A stretch of DNA of 64,000 bases, taken from assembly GCA_963759545.1 (NCBI GenBank), contig CAVXAB010000025.1, forward strand, positions 1 through 64,000, read 5' to 3'. Below are positions 17,079 to 25,002 of the stretch, in pieces (position 1 is the stretch's first letter; each line of letters begins with the position of its first letter). The position numbers and the translations under genes are program-made. Below the pieces are notes generated by a model. That model did no database searches. It was not told the origin of the DNA and saw nothing but the letters and a program-made list of their open reading frames with translations. Source of the DNA: Trebonia sp963759545. Lineage in GTDB: Bacteria; Actinomycetota; Actinomycetes; Streptosporangiales; Streptosporangiaceae.

Positions 17079-19514
17079 TCACCCGAGGCCGCGCTCGCGG
17101 TCGCGCTCGTCCAGCGCGCGCAGGGCCTCGGCGAACGGCCGCTCCAGCCAGGCGAGGTGGTTGGCCTCGCCGTGATGGTGGGTCGTGAACTGGTCGGACC
17201 GCAGGACCGCGGTGTGCCTTACGTATTCGCGGGCACCCTCGACCAGGGTCCGGATATAGCGGAGGCCCTCGGGGTTGGTCATCGTCCACTCGCCGCCGCA
17301 GGCGACGTAGACCGGTGAGGTGTGCGCGGCGACCCGGCGGCCCCAGTCGTCGAGGTGGTAGCCGGCGCCGAACGCTCTGCAGGCGATCCACGAGTTGCCG
17401 TCGATCCGCAGTTCCTCGCTGATCTCAGCCTGCCGTCCGCCGTTGGCTTCTGCCCTCGCGACGACCTCGCCGTTGCGCACGATTTCGAGCGAACGCAGCG
17501 GGAAGATGCTGCGCACCGTGGCACGGACAGTGACCGTTCCCGGCCCGGAGAGCCGGACGGTACCGCCGGGCTCATCCCCGTCGACCGAGAGCGTCAAAAG
17601 CGGCCCCATGGAAAGGAACGTGCGGCCCGACCGCACCGCCCGGCACCAGGCCTCGTAGCTGAACTCCTCGTCCAGCTTCGCGTACGTGCGGCACAGGCCG
17701 ACCGGCACGGCGCTTGACATCTTGTCGGTGCCGCCGACGAGCGGCAGCCGGTAGCCGCTGTTCAGGTACCGGTAGTACTCGAGCATCCCGTCGTCAGGCT
17801 GCGTCAGCATCTCGACCGCGTCGGCCCGGCCGGTGGCGACGAGAACGGCAGGCTCGCCGTTCGGATTCGGGAAGTGCGCGGCGACGACGGTGCCACCCTG
17901 GGCGTGCGTCCGGTCGGCCCAGTCGCTCATCGTCGCGTCAAGCGCGCCGCCAAGCTCGGCCTCGTCGGGACCGTCGCTGCACCACGGCATCACTGGTTCT
18001 TTCAGGCCCCACAGGACCATGTGGCCGAGCATGTGCTGCCGGTTCTCCTGGCCGACATACGTCACGTAGCCGCCGCCGTCGACGACGCGGTGCTGGCTGA
18101 CACTGGGCCGCCCGGAGAAATCCTCGGTGTTGGTGAACAGCGCGCCCCACTGCGTCTGCAGCAAGTTGACGACACGCAGGTCTTCGCCCTGCTGCTCGAG
18201 CTGAGCGCCCGGGGTCGACAGGAAGTGCACGTGTGAGTCGCCCGACCACCATCCTTCGGCGGCCATGTCGGCGACGCGGCTGATCCGCAGCGTCAGGTCC
18301 CGCTGACCCGGCTCGATCCGCACGGTCTGCCTGAGTGGTTCGTACTCGAACCCGCGCGCGACGTCCACGACGACCTCGCCCCGTGGCAGCCATCCCTGGC
18401 AGGTGCCGTCGATGTACGCGTAGGTGGTCTGGCCGAGACGGACGTCACCGCCAACGTCGTAGTGCCAGCTGCCGAGGTTCTGCGTGACGTGATTGTGGTG
18501 GCCGTGCGGCTGGTAGGGAATCCCCGCGGGGGAACGGAAATGGACCCGGCAAGGCACCGGCCGCCCGGTCGCGTCGTCGACCACGCTGACGTGCACCCAG
18601 TTGCGGCCGCCCTCCACCAGCTCAAGCGAGACCTGGCCGGCATCCGCCCGCCCGTCACGTTCCAGGTCGGCCCAGCGCACCCGGCCGAGCTCGTCGCCGC
18701 CCCGCCGGACCGCGACGGTGGCCGACGGGAGCGCGGCGATCGAGGTATAGGCGGACGTTCCCTCGGTCGCTCCCCAGCCGGCCCGGTCGTCCTCGCCTGG
18801 CAGCGGCTGCGGGTAGGTCGCGGCACCCCGGTCCACGTCGATGTCGAGGACGCCGCTCCGCCCGTCCTTCGGCACCAGCCGCACCGGGCGGGCCGGCCCG
18901 CGGACGAACGGGTGCTCGTCGACGTCGCTGGTCGTGATGCCGGCGACGATGAACCGCGAGCCGCGCGGTATGAACTCGATCCGTTCGACCGCGAGCTCCC
19001 GATGCGGATTTTCCCAGCACCACAGGAAGTACCCGGCGGGCCATCCCATGGCGTGCTCCACCAGGCGGGCCCCGGCGTCGCCCCAGTTGCCCGCGAAGCG
19101 CGGCAGGCTGTGGTCGTTAGCGTCGGTGACGGCGAGGAACGGCAGGCGGCCGAAGCCAGGCGGCGCCACCTGGATTTCGAACCGCTCCCTGATGGGCACG
19201 GTGACGACCTCGCCGCCGGCCAGGTGAAACACGTACTCCGCGACGGTCTGCCCGACGGCGTGACCGGCTGGCGCGCCCGGCTCGAGCAGCCGGTGCGCGA
19301 CGATCACCCGCCGCGCCCGCCGGCCGATCCCGACCGTCATCGGGGCGCCGGGCAGCAGGAAGCACCGCTCGGCCGACGCCGGCTCCGGCCCGATCAGGAA
19401 CGGCAGGCCGCGCAGGTCCACCCGCCCGAGCGGGACATCGCCCGGCTCATCGCCAAGAACGTCCACCCCCGCGTTGCACGCGGCGGACAGGTCTACTGGC
19501 TCATAGCTCGGCAT
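17079..19514 (-). CDS. CehA/McbA-family PHP-type metallohydrolase
   Basis: 811 residues. The N-terminal half has beta-rich, carbohydrate-binding-like segments with no catalytic motif. The PHP domain starts near residue 430 with EGWWSGDSHVHFLSTPG, whose His-x-His is the first metal motif, and continues with GQENRQHMLGHMVLWG, VVAAHFPNPNGEP and LPLVGGTDKMSS. A further beta domain (RSIFPLRSLEIVRNGEVVARAEA) closes the protein. CehA/McbA enzymes are predicted phosphoesterases or amidases, including a carbamate hydrolase. There is no signal peptide at ATG 19514, chosen at the start of the conserved sequence; upstream extension is low-complexity. It is divergent from GtrA. Confidence 0.78.
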   Translation of the reverse strand: MPSYEPVDLSAACNAGVDVLGDEPGDVPLGRVDLRGLPFLIGPEPASAERCFLLPGAPMTVGIGRRARRVIVAHRLLEPGAPAGHAVGQTVAEYVFHLAGGEVVTVPIRERFEIQVAPPGFGRLPFLAVTDANDHSLPRFAGNWGDAGARLVEHAMGWPAGYFLWCWENPHRELAVERIEFIPRGSRFIVAGITTSDVDEHPFVRGPARPVRLVPKDGRSGVLDIDVDRGAATYPQPLPGEDDRAGWGATEGTSAYTSIAALPSATVAVRRGGDELGRVRWADLERDGRADAGQVSLELVEGGRNWVHVSVVDDATGRPVPCRVHFRSPAGIPYQPHGHHNHVTQNLGSWHYDVGGDVRLGQTTYAYIDGTCQGWLPRGEVVVDVARGFEYEPLRQTVRIEPGQRDLTLRISRVADMAAEGWWSGDSHVHFLSTPGAQLEQQGEDLRVVNLLQTQWGALFTNTEDFSGRPSVSQHRVVDGGGYVTYVGQENRQHMLGHMVLWGLKEPVMPWCSDGPDEAELGGALDATMSDWADRTHAQGGTVVAAHFPNPNGEPAVLVATGRADAVEMLTQPDDGMLEYYRYLNSGYRLPLVGGTDKMSSAVPVGLCRTYAKLDEEFSYEAWCRAVRSGRTFLSMGPLLTLSVDGDEPGGTVRLSGPGTVTVRATVRSIFPLRSLEIVRNGEVVARAEANGGRQAEISEELRIDGNSWIACRAFGAGYHLDDWGRRVAAHTSPVYVACGGEWTMTNPEGLRYIRTLVEGAREYVRHTAVLRSDQFTTHHHGEANHLAWLERPFAEALRALDERDRERGLG

Positions 19515-19687
19515 GCGTCCGATCGTAAGGCGCGCGACGGGTCTGGCCCCAGCGAATTTCTGCCCGCCCGGCCTGCCTGCTCGGCCTGCCCGGCCTGCCC
19601 GCCGCCCCGCAGGCGACGTGACGCGCCGCCGCGACGGCTCGCAGCCGCGGGTTGCCGCGTCGCAGCCTTGTCGGATTGTAGTCATCC

Positions 19688-19704
19688 GCTAACGTGTTGT
19701 TAGC
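19688..19704. promoter_or_regulatory. Candidate operator palindrome
   Basis: GCTAAC-N5-GTTAGC is a perfect 6-5-6 inverted repeat in the 295-base gap between the divergent PHP-hydrolase and GtrA genes. The size suits a dimeric helix-turn-helix repressor. No regulator gene is adjacent. The rest of the gap is GC-rich with short ggcctgcc repeats. Confidence 0.4.
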
Positions 19705-19809
19705 AAGAGCGGTCGAGGCATTCTCGCGGACGCTGGCGGTGCGCCCCACCGGGACCGTGTCGCCTGATGGCGCCGCGCCGACCGCCGGCCCGCGGACCCG
19801 AGGAGGCCG

Positions 19810-20790
19810 ATGGCACCCGTGCACGCGCCCAACCACCCGGTCACGTCCGTGGAGCGCAGGCTCCGCGGCCCGCTTGGCAGCCGGTTCGCCCGGTTCAGCG
19901 GGGCCGCGCTGGCGGCGCTGACGGCGACCGAGGTCGCGCTCACGATCTGCAACGGCGTCTTCCACCTGACCGCGACGCCGGCGGCCCTGGTGAGCTGGTT
20001 CGCCGGCGCGGTCGTCAGCTACGCGCTCAGCCGCTGGGCGTGGAACCGCACGGGCAGGCCGGACGTGCTGCGCGAGACCATCCCGTTCTGGGCGATCTCG
20101 GTAGCGGTGCTCGCGGCGCTCACGCTCGCCAACAAGCTCGGCTACCACTCGGCCGCGTGGCTGCACCTGACCGGCGCGCGGCACGTGCTCTGGGTGGACT
20201 TCGTCTGGCTGGTGGCCAACTTCGGCACGTTCCTGCTCCGCTTCGCGATCCTCCACCACGTGCTGTTCGCCGAGCGGACCGCGGCACTCCGCCCGCCGCC
20301 CGCCGCCCGGCGCCCCGGGCGCGCCGCCGCAGGGAACTCACCCCGCGTCGGCCCGTTAGCCGCGCCGGCGCTCGCGCCACCAGGTGCCAAGGACGACGCG
20401 CGTGAAGCGGGCGCCGTAGAAGAGGTTGTTCACGGCCTCGCTGTTCAGGTGACGCAGCGGGTTCTGGCCCTTCTTGCTCATCCCGACCTTCCGCTTGCGG
20501 ATGGTCGCGGGCAGCTCGAGCACGCGGTAGCCGCGCGCGATGACGCCGATGAGCAGCTCAGACGCCTGGTACTGCGGCTGCTCAAGCCGGACGACGCCGG
20601 TCAACTCGGCGCGCATGGCCCGCAGCCCGAACGTCGTGTCGCTGACCTGCTGCCCGGTCAGCGCGCTGACCAGCAGGGCGAAGAACCGCACGCCTGCCCG
20701 GCGGATCGGGTCGCTGGTCTCCTCGCTGCCCATCCGGCGCGACCCGGTGACGAAGTCGGCGCGGCCCGCCACGACGGGCGCGAGCAGTGA
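19810..20790 (+). CDS. GtrA-family membrane protein (3' part suspect)
   Basis: GtrA-like proteins are small four-helix membrane proteins thought to move lipid-linked sugars across the membrane for glycosylation. Helices are at ALTATEVALTICNGVF, ALVSWFAGAVVSYALS, FWAISVAVLAALTLANKLG and WVDFVWLVANFGTFLLRFAILHHVLF. GAGGAGG precedes the ATG. The family domain ends near residue 160, yet the frame runs on for about 170 more residues, in antisense over the glycosyltransferase gene, using a rare TTA codon exactly opposite that gene's stop. In the next frame a TAG at 20357-20359 would end the protein sensibly, so a one-base frameshift near 20300-20350 is likely. Confidence 0.75.
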   Translation: MAPVHAPNHPVTSVERRLRGPLGSRFARFSGAALAALTATEVALTICNGVFHLTATPAALVSWFAGAVVSYALSRWAWNRTGRPDVLRETIPFWAISVAVLAALTLANKLGYHSAAWLHLTGARHVLWVDFVWLVANFGTFLLRFAILHHVLFAERTAALRPPPAARRPGRAAAGNSPRVGPLAAPALAPPGAKDDAREAGAVEEVVHGLAVQVTQRVLALLAHPDLPLADGRGQLEHAVAARDDADEQLRRLVLRLLKPDDAGQLGAHGPQPERRVADLLPGQRADQQGEEPHACPADRVAGLLAAHPARPGDEVGAARHDGREQ

Positions 20791-21186
20791 CTCGATCTCC
20801 AGCGGGTTGTACTGGCCGTCCGCGTCCGTGGTGACGATGTACGCGGCGCCGCCTTCGCGGGCGATCCGGTAGCCGAGGCGCAGCGCGGCGCCCTGGCCGC
20901 GGTTGACCGGGACGTCGGCGACGATCGCGCCCGCCTCTGCGGCCTCCTTCGCGGTGGCGTCGACGCACCCGTCGGCGACGACGATCACCTCGGCGGCGAG
21001 CCCGCACACCGTTCGCGGCAGTGCCTCAACGACCGGGCCAACGGCGCCTTCCTCGTTGTAGGCGGCGATCACCAGCGCGACGGGAGGAAGAGCGGCCACG
21101 CGCTGCCCGTAGGTGTCGGCCAGCTCACGCAGCACGTCGGCGTCGGTCGCCGCGTCGGCCAGGTAGGCAAGGTCGGAAAAGGTCAC
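20356..21186 (-). CDS. Glycosyltransferase family 2 (dolichol-phosphate-mannose-synthase-like)
   Basis: 276 residues, GT-A fold. VALVIAAYNEEGAVGPVVEALP starts the nucleotide-sugar domain; EVIVVADGCVDATA and the metal-binding TTDADGQYNP follow; SRRMG, TGQQVSDTTFGLRAM and ELLIGVIARGYRVLELPATIRKRK complete the family pattern. It probably transfers a sugar from a nucleotide sugar to polyprenyl phosphate, with the neighbouring GtrA protein as flippase partner. There is no membrane anchor. GTG 21186 follows a GGGGG-type ribosome site. The stop TAA sits where the GtrA gene probably also ends. Confidence 0.87.
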   Translation of the reverse strand: MTFSDLAYLADAATDADVLRELADTYGQRVAALPPVALVIAAYNEEGAVGPVVEALPRTVCGLAAEVIVVADGCVDATAKEAAEAGAIVADVPVNRGQGAALRLGYRIAREGGAAYIVTTDADGQYNPLEIESLLAPVVAGRADFVTGSRRMGSEETSDPIRRAGVRFFALLVSALTGQQVSDTTFGLRAMRAELTGVVRLEQPQYQASELLIGVIARGYRVLELPATIRKRKVGMSKKGQNPLRHLNSEAVNNLFYGARFTRVVLGTWWRERRRG

Positions 21187-21412
21187 GCTGACTGCCCCCG
21201 CAAGTCTTGGTCCGCTGAAGTGCCGTAAGTGTAACGGCGATGATGCGCCAAAGACCCGGCATTGATGCAGCACACAAAGATGATTCGAACAAAAAAGTAA
21301 TGAATTGACGGGAAATTCCCTATGGCCGAGGTCCACCCGGGGCAGCGGACCAATACCGTCCCGGTGATCGACCGGGAGATGGCGAATCGCGGCGCAGCCG
21401 GCGAGGGGGCAT

Positions 21413-21429
21413 GGGGGAGGGACTCCCCC
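21413..21429. promoter_or_regulatory. Hairpin upstream of cysG
   Basis: GGGGGAG-gga-CTCCCCC forms a 7-bp stem 52 bases before the cysG start. The 294-base gap between the divergent GT2 and cysG genes is otherwise AT-rich near 21250-21320, with no gene that I can support. The role may be attenuation or protein binding. Confidence 0.3.
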
Positions 21430-21468
21430 GTGATTGGGGCCGGGAGACAGGACCCGGGGGACGTGGGG

Positions 21469-21474
21469 TACCCT
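21469..21474 (+). promoter_or_regulatory. Leaderless -10 hexamer for cysG
   Basis: TACCCT lies six bases before GTG 21481, the spacing of actinobacterial leaderless promoters, and no ribosome site precedes the GTG. No convincing -35 was found. Confidence 0.4.
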
Positions 21475-21480
21475 GCCGCC

Positions 21481-22734
21481 GTGACAGGACAACGGGACGG
21501 ACAGGGGGAGGCGTTCCTGCTTGGCCTGCGACTGCGCGGCAGGCGAGTGCTCGTGGTCGGCGGCGGAACGGTAGCGGCCCGCCGGGTGCCGCGGCTGCTC
21601 GCCGCGGGCGCGGACGTGCTGCTCGTCTCGCCGACGGCCACCCCCGCGCTCGAAGAGCTGGCCGCCGGTGGCAGGATCGACTGGCAGCGCCGCGCCTACG
21701 CCGCCGGGGACTGCGCCGGCGCCTGGCTGGTCATCGCCTGCGCCAGCCGGCCGGAGGTCAACGCGGCGGTGGCGGCGGAGGCCGAAGGTAACCGCACGTG
21801 GTGCGTGCGCGCCGACGACGCGGCCGCGGCGACGGCCTGGACGCCGGCCGCAGGCACGGCGGGCGACACCAGCGTCGGGGTGCTAAGCGGCGATCCACGG
21901 CACAGCGCCGCGATCCGCGACGCGATCACGGCGGGGCTGCGGTCAGGCACGATCGCGGCCCGCCACCACCGCAGCAGGCTCACGGGCGTGGCCCTGGTCG
22001 GCGGCGGTCCCGGGGACCCCGGCCTCATCACCGTCAGGGGCAGGCAGCTGCTCGCCGAGGCGGACGTCGTGATCGCCGACCGGCTCGGGCCGCGCGAGCT
22101 GCTCGCCGAGCTGCCGCCCGACGTCATCGTCATCGACGCGGGCAAGGTTCCCTACCGGCGGCAGATGTCGCAGGACGAGATCAACGAGGCCCTGATCTCG
22201 CACGCGACGAGCGGGAAGTTCGTGGTCAGGCTCAAGGGCGGCGACCCGTTCGTCTTCGGGCGCGGCGGCGAGGAGATGCTCGCCTGCCTGCGGGCAGGCG
22301 TGCCGGTGACCGTGGTGCCCGGCGTCAGCAGCGCGATCGGCGTGCCGACCGCGGCGGGCCTGCCGGTCACCCACCGGGGGACGGCGCAGGACTTTCACGT
22401 CATCTCGGTGCATGTGCCACCCGGCGACGGGCGCTCCACCGTAGACTGGTCCGCGCTGGCCAGGTCCGATGGCACGTTGGTGCTCTTGATGTCACTGGAG
22501 CGTGTAGGTGCGGTCACAAGCGCGCTCATGAAACACGGACGGCCGCGAGACTGTCCTGTTTCGGTAATCGCGGACGGTACCATGCCCACACAGCGCACAA
22601 TTTACTCAACGCTAGAAGGCGTCGAGAGGCGACTAGCGGACGAAGGATTCCGGCCACCGGCCGTCGTCGTTATCGGCGGCGTGGTGACTATCGCGGCGGA
22701 ACTCGCCGCGCTTGCTCGGGATCTGGGCGGCTAG
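21481..22734 (+). CDS. cysG: Siroheme synthase (uroporphyrinogen-III C-methyltransferase / precorrin-2 dehydrogenase)
   Basis: 417 residues. The N-terminal NAD-dependent dehydrogenase/ferrochelatase part (about 1-155) starts with LRLRGRRVLVVGGGTVAARR. The C-terminal SAM-dependent methyltransferase part has VALVGGGPGDPGLITVRG, VIADRLGPRELL, VRLKGGDPFVFGRGGEE and VVPGVSSAIGVPTAAGLPVTHR. It converts uroporphyrinogen III to precorrin-2 and on to siroheme for sulfite and nitrite reductases; it may also feed B12. The frame is open from ATG 21322, but family alignment and the leaderless -10 favour GTG 21481. Confidence 0.92.
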   Translation: MTGQRDGQGEAFLLGLRLRGRRVLVVGGGTVAARRVPRLLAAGADVLLVSPTATPALEELAAGGRIDWQRRAYAAGDCAGAWLVIACASRPEVNAAVAAEAEGNRTWCVRADDAAAATAWTPAAGTAGDTSVGVLSGDPRHSAAIRDAITAGLRSGTIAARHHRSRLTGVALVGGGPGDPGLITVRGRQLLAEADVVIADRLGPRELLAELPPDVIVIDAGKVPYRRQMSQDEINEALISHATSGKFVVRLKGGDPFVFGRGGEEMLACLRAGVPVTVVPGVSSAIGVPTAAGLPVTHRGTAQDFHVISVHVPPGDGRSTVDWSALARSDGTLVLLMSLERVGAVTSALMKHGRPRDCPVSVIADGTMPTQRTIYSTLEGVERRLADEGFRPPAVVVIGGVVTIAAELAALARDLGG

Positions 22735-22833
22735 GCAACGCTGGCGTGCGCGGGAAGGTGGCCCCGGGCGCGCCCCTTCGCCGGTACCCCCGCTGGCGAG
22801 GGACAATTAACGAGGATAAAACCAGGCGGGACC

Positions 22834-24927
22834 ATGGAAGGTAAGGGCATGACGGCGGAACAATCGTCGTCGCCCGGTGGAAACGGCGAGCAGAGCGAGA
22901 ACAACGAGCCGAGCGAGACGCAAGCGCGCGGCGGTGAATTGACAGCCATGCCTGGTGCCAATTCGCCGGTGCACGGGAATGAACCGGGCGTGCCTACCGA
23001 GCCAACCCCCGGGGGAGCAGTCCCCCGTAGCCCCTGGGGCGAGCCAGAAGGAAAGGCAACCGAGTCGCAGTGGCAGCGGCCCCGGGTCCGGGTCGACGCC
23101 CGGCTACTCGAGGCGACCCTGCTGAACCTGCGCAAGCGGATCTCCGCCGTGCCGCTCGTGTTCGACATCGCCGGCGCCGATGAGGTCACCGCCGAGCGCG
23201 CCAAGCTGCTGAGCCAGATCGATGACTACCTGCTGCCCCGGGTCCGCCAGTCCGCCGCGCCGCTGCTCGTCGCCCTTGTCGGCTCGACCGGCGCGGGCAA
23301 GTCGACGCTGGTGAACAGCGTCGTCGGCACCCAGGTCAGCCTGACCGGGGTCAGGCGGCCGACCACCAACTCCCCGGTGCTCGCGTGCCATCCCGACGAC
23401 ATCCACTGGTTCGCGGAGAACATGTTCCTGCCGACGCTGCCCCGGGTGCGCCAGGAGGGACTGGCCAGGCCCGGGCGCGACGGGCTGCTCGTGCTTGCCG
23501 CGAGCGAGGGGATGACCAAGGGGATCGCCCTGCTCGACACCCCCGACATCGACTCCGTGGTGCGCGCGCACTACGACTTCGCGTACCAGTTCCTCGACGC
23601 CTCGGACCTGTGGCTGTTCATGACGAGCGCGAGCCGCTACGCGGACGCCCCGGTCTGGGAACTGCTACAGCACGCCAGGGAACGCGGCGCCGCGCTCGGC
23701 GTCGTGCTGTCCAGGGTCCCGCCGAGCCATCGCACCGAGCTCGTCGCGCACTTCAACGCGATGCTCGACGCCAACGGGATCCAGGCGGACCACCGGTTCG
23801 TCATCCCGGAGACCGGCATCGTGGACGGCTACCTGCCCGACGACATCTTCCAGCCGATCAGGGACTGGCTGAACGAGACCGCCAAGCAATCCGACCGCAG
23901 GGTCGCGGTGCTCAGCCAGACGATGGCGGGAATGCTCGACACGTTCAAGACCCGGGTGCCGCGGCTGGCCGCGCACGTGGACGCGCAGGTCGTGCTCGGC
24001 ACGCGGCTGCGCAGGGAGGCAGAGAACGCCTACGCGACCGCGCTCGCGGAGTTCGACGCGGGCACCCACAGCGGCCGCCTGCTGGCCGGCGAGGTACTGG
24101 CGCGCTGGCAGGACTACGCGGCAAGCGGCGACCTTGGCGCCGCGCTGCGCGGCAAGCGCGGCGTCACGGCGATACGGCGCGGCGGCAAGCGGGCCCGCAC
24201 CGACGCGGCCGTCAGCAGGCACGCGGCCCTCGAGGCGGCGCTGCGCGCGGCGCTGCAGGCGCTCGTCGTCTCGGTGGCCGACCGCGCCGCCGAGCAGGTG
24301 GCGCGCGTCTGGCGGGACAACCCGGGCGGCGCCGCCCTGCTGGACGCGGCCGAGGAGGTCAGGGTCCGTGACGAGCGCGCCACTCGGGAGTTCGAGTCGG
24401 CGTTCGGTGCCGCCGCTGAGGACCAGCCGGGGGGCCCGGCGGTCAGCGAGGCGACCCCGAAGCAAGGGTCCTACGACCGATCTTCCCCCGACTTGCCGCT
24501 GCGGGTCTCGCGGGCGGTCAGCGCGTGGCAGGATCAGCTGATGCGCCTCGTGCAGTCGGACGTCACGCGACGGCCGGGTGGCGGTGCCGCGCGCGATATC
24601 GCCACGGTAAGCATGGTGACGCTGGTCGCGATGCTCGGCGCACCCTCATCGGTCGGCGCGTTCGTCCCGCCTCCACGGGAGACCGCCAGTGAAGGCAAGG
24701 ACGGGATAGGCGCGGTGCCCAGGGAAGTGCTCGCCTCCATCGTCGGGAACTCCGAGTCCGAGCAGGTGATCGCGCGGGCCAGGCACGACCTGCGCCAGCG
24801 GATCGGGCTGCTGCTCGACGAGGAGCTGCTGCGGTTCGGCGAGGTCATTAACGAGGCCGGCCAGGTCGACGCCGTCGCCGCCGTCCGGCTTTACCAGGCG
24901 GAGTACTCGCTTGAGGCGGCCCGATGA
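22834..24927 (+). CDS. Dynamin-like GTPase, first of a pair (DynA-like)
   Basis: 697 residues. A hydrophilic low-complexity N-terminus (about 1-85) precedes a large GTPase domain with the P-loop GSTGAGKST near residue 150, DTPDIDS near 235 and a helical stalk-like C-terminal half. Sporulating actinomycetes encode two adjacent dynamin-like proteins (DynA/DynB in Streptomyces) that stabilise FtsZ rings at sporulation septa; gene order here fits that pair. No convincing transmembrane helix is seen apart from a short hydrophobic stretch near VSMVTLVAMLGAP. The start could also be ATG 22849, which has GGAAGG upstream. Confidence 0.75.
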   Translation: MEGKGMTAEQSSSPGGNGEQSENNEPSETQARGGELTAMPGANSPVHGNEPGVPTEPTPGGAVPRSPWGEPEGKATESQWQRPRVRVDARLLEATLLNLRKRISAVPLVFDIAGADEVTAERAKLLSQIDDYLLPRVRQSAAPLLVALVGSTGAGKSTLVNSVVGTQVSLTGVRRPTTNSPVLACHPDDIHWFAENMFLPTLPRVRQEGLARPGRDGLLVLAASEGMTKGIALLDTPDIDSVVRAHYDFAYQFLDASDLWLFMTSASRYADAPVWELLQHARERGAALGVVLSRVPPSHRTELVAHFNAMLDANGIQADHRFVIPETGIVDGYLPDDIFQPIRDWLNETAKQSDRRVAVLSQTMAGMLDTFKTRVPRLAAHVDAQVVLGTRLRREAENAYATALAEFDAGTHSGRLLAGEVLARWQDYAASGDLGAALRGKRGVTAIRRGGKRARTDAAVSRHAALEAALRAALQALVVSVADRAAEQVARVWRDNPGGAALLDAAEEVRVRDERATREFESAFGAAAEDQPGGPAVSEATPKQGSYDRSSPDLPLRVSRAVSAWQDQLMRLVQSDVTRRPGGGAARDIATVSMVTLVAMLGAPSSVGAFVPPPRETASEGKDGIGAVPREVLASIVGNSESEQVIARARHDLRQRIGLLLDEELLRFGEVINEAGQVDAVAAVRLYQAEYSLEAAR

Positions 24928-25002
24928 GCCGAGCTTGCGAGCGAATCAGTAAGCACTGTGCGTCCGCGAATGCGGACTGACGAGCGCTAGCGAGGAGGCC
25001 GC

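Noticed and set aside
16560..17318. Long Arg/Lys/Ser/Pro-rich open frames on the plus strand
   Set aside because: They are produced by the 13/14-bp repeat array, change frame with each unit-length variant, and run antisense into the PHP-hydrolase gene; no ribosome site or family.
21322..21480. 53-residue N-terminal extension of CysG
   Set aside because: It is low-complexity, contains a hairpin, and family alignment starts at the GTG at 21481, which has a leaderless -10.
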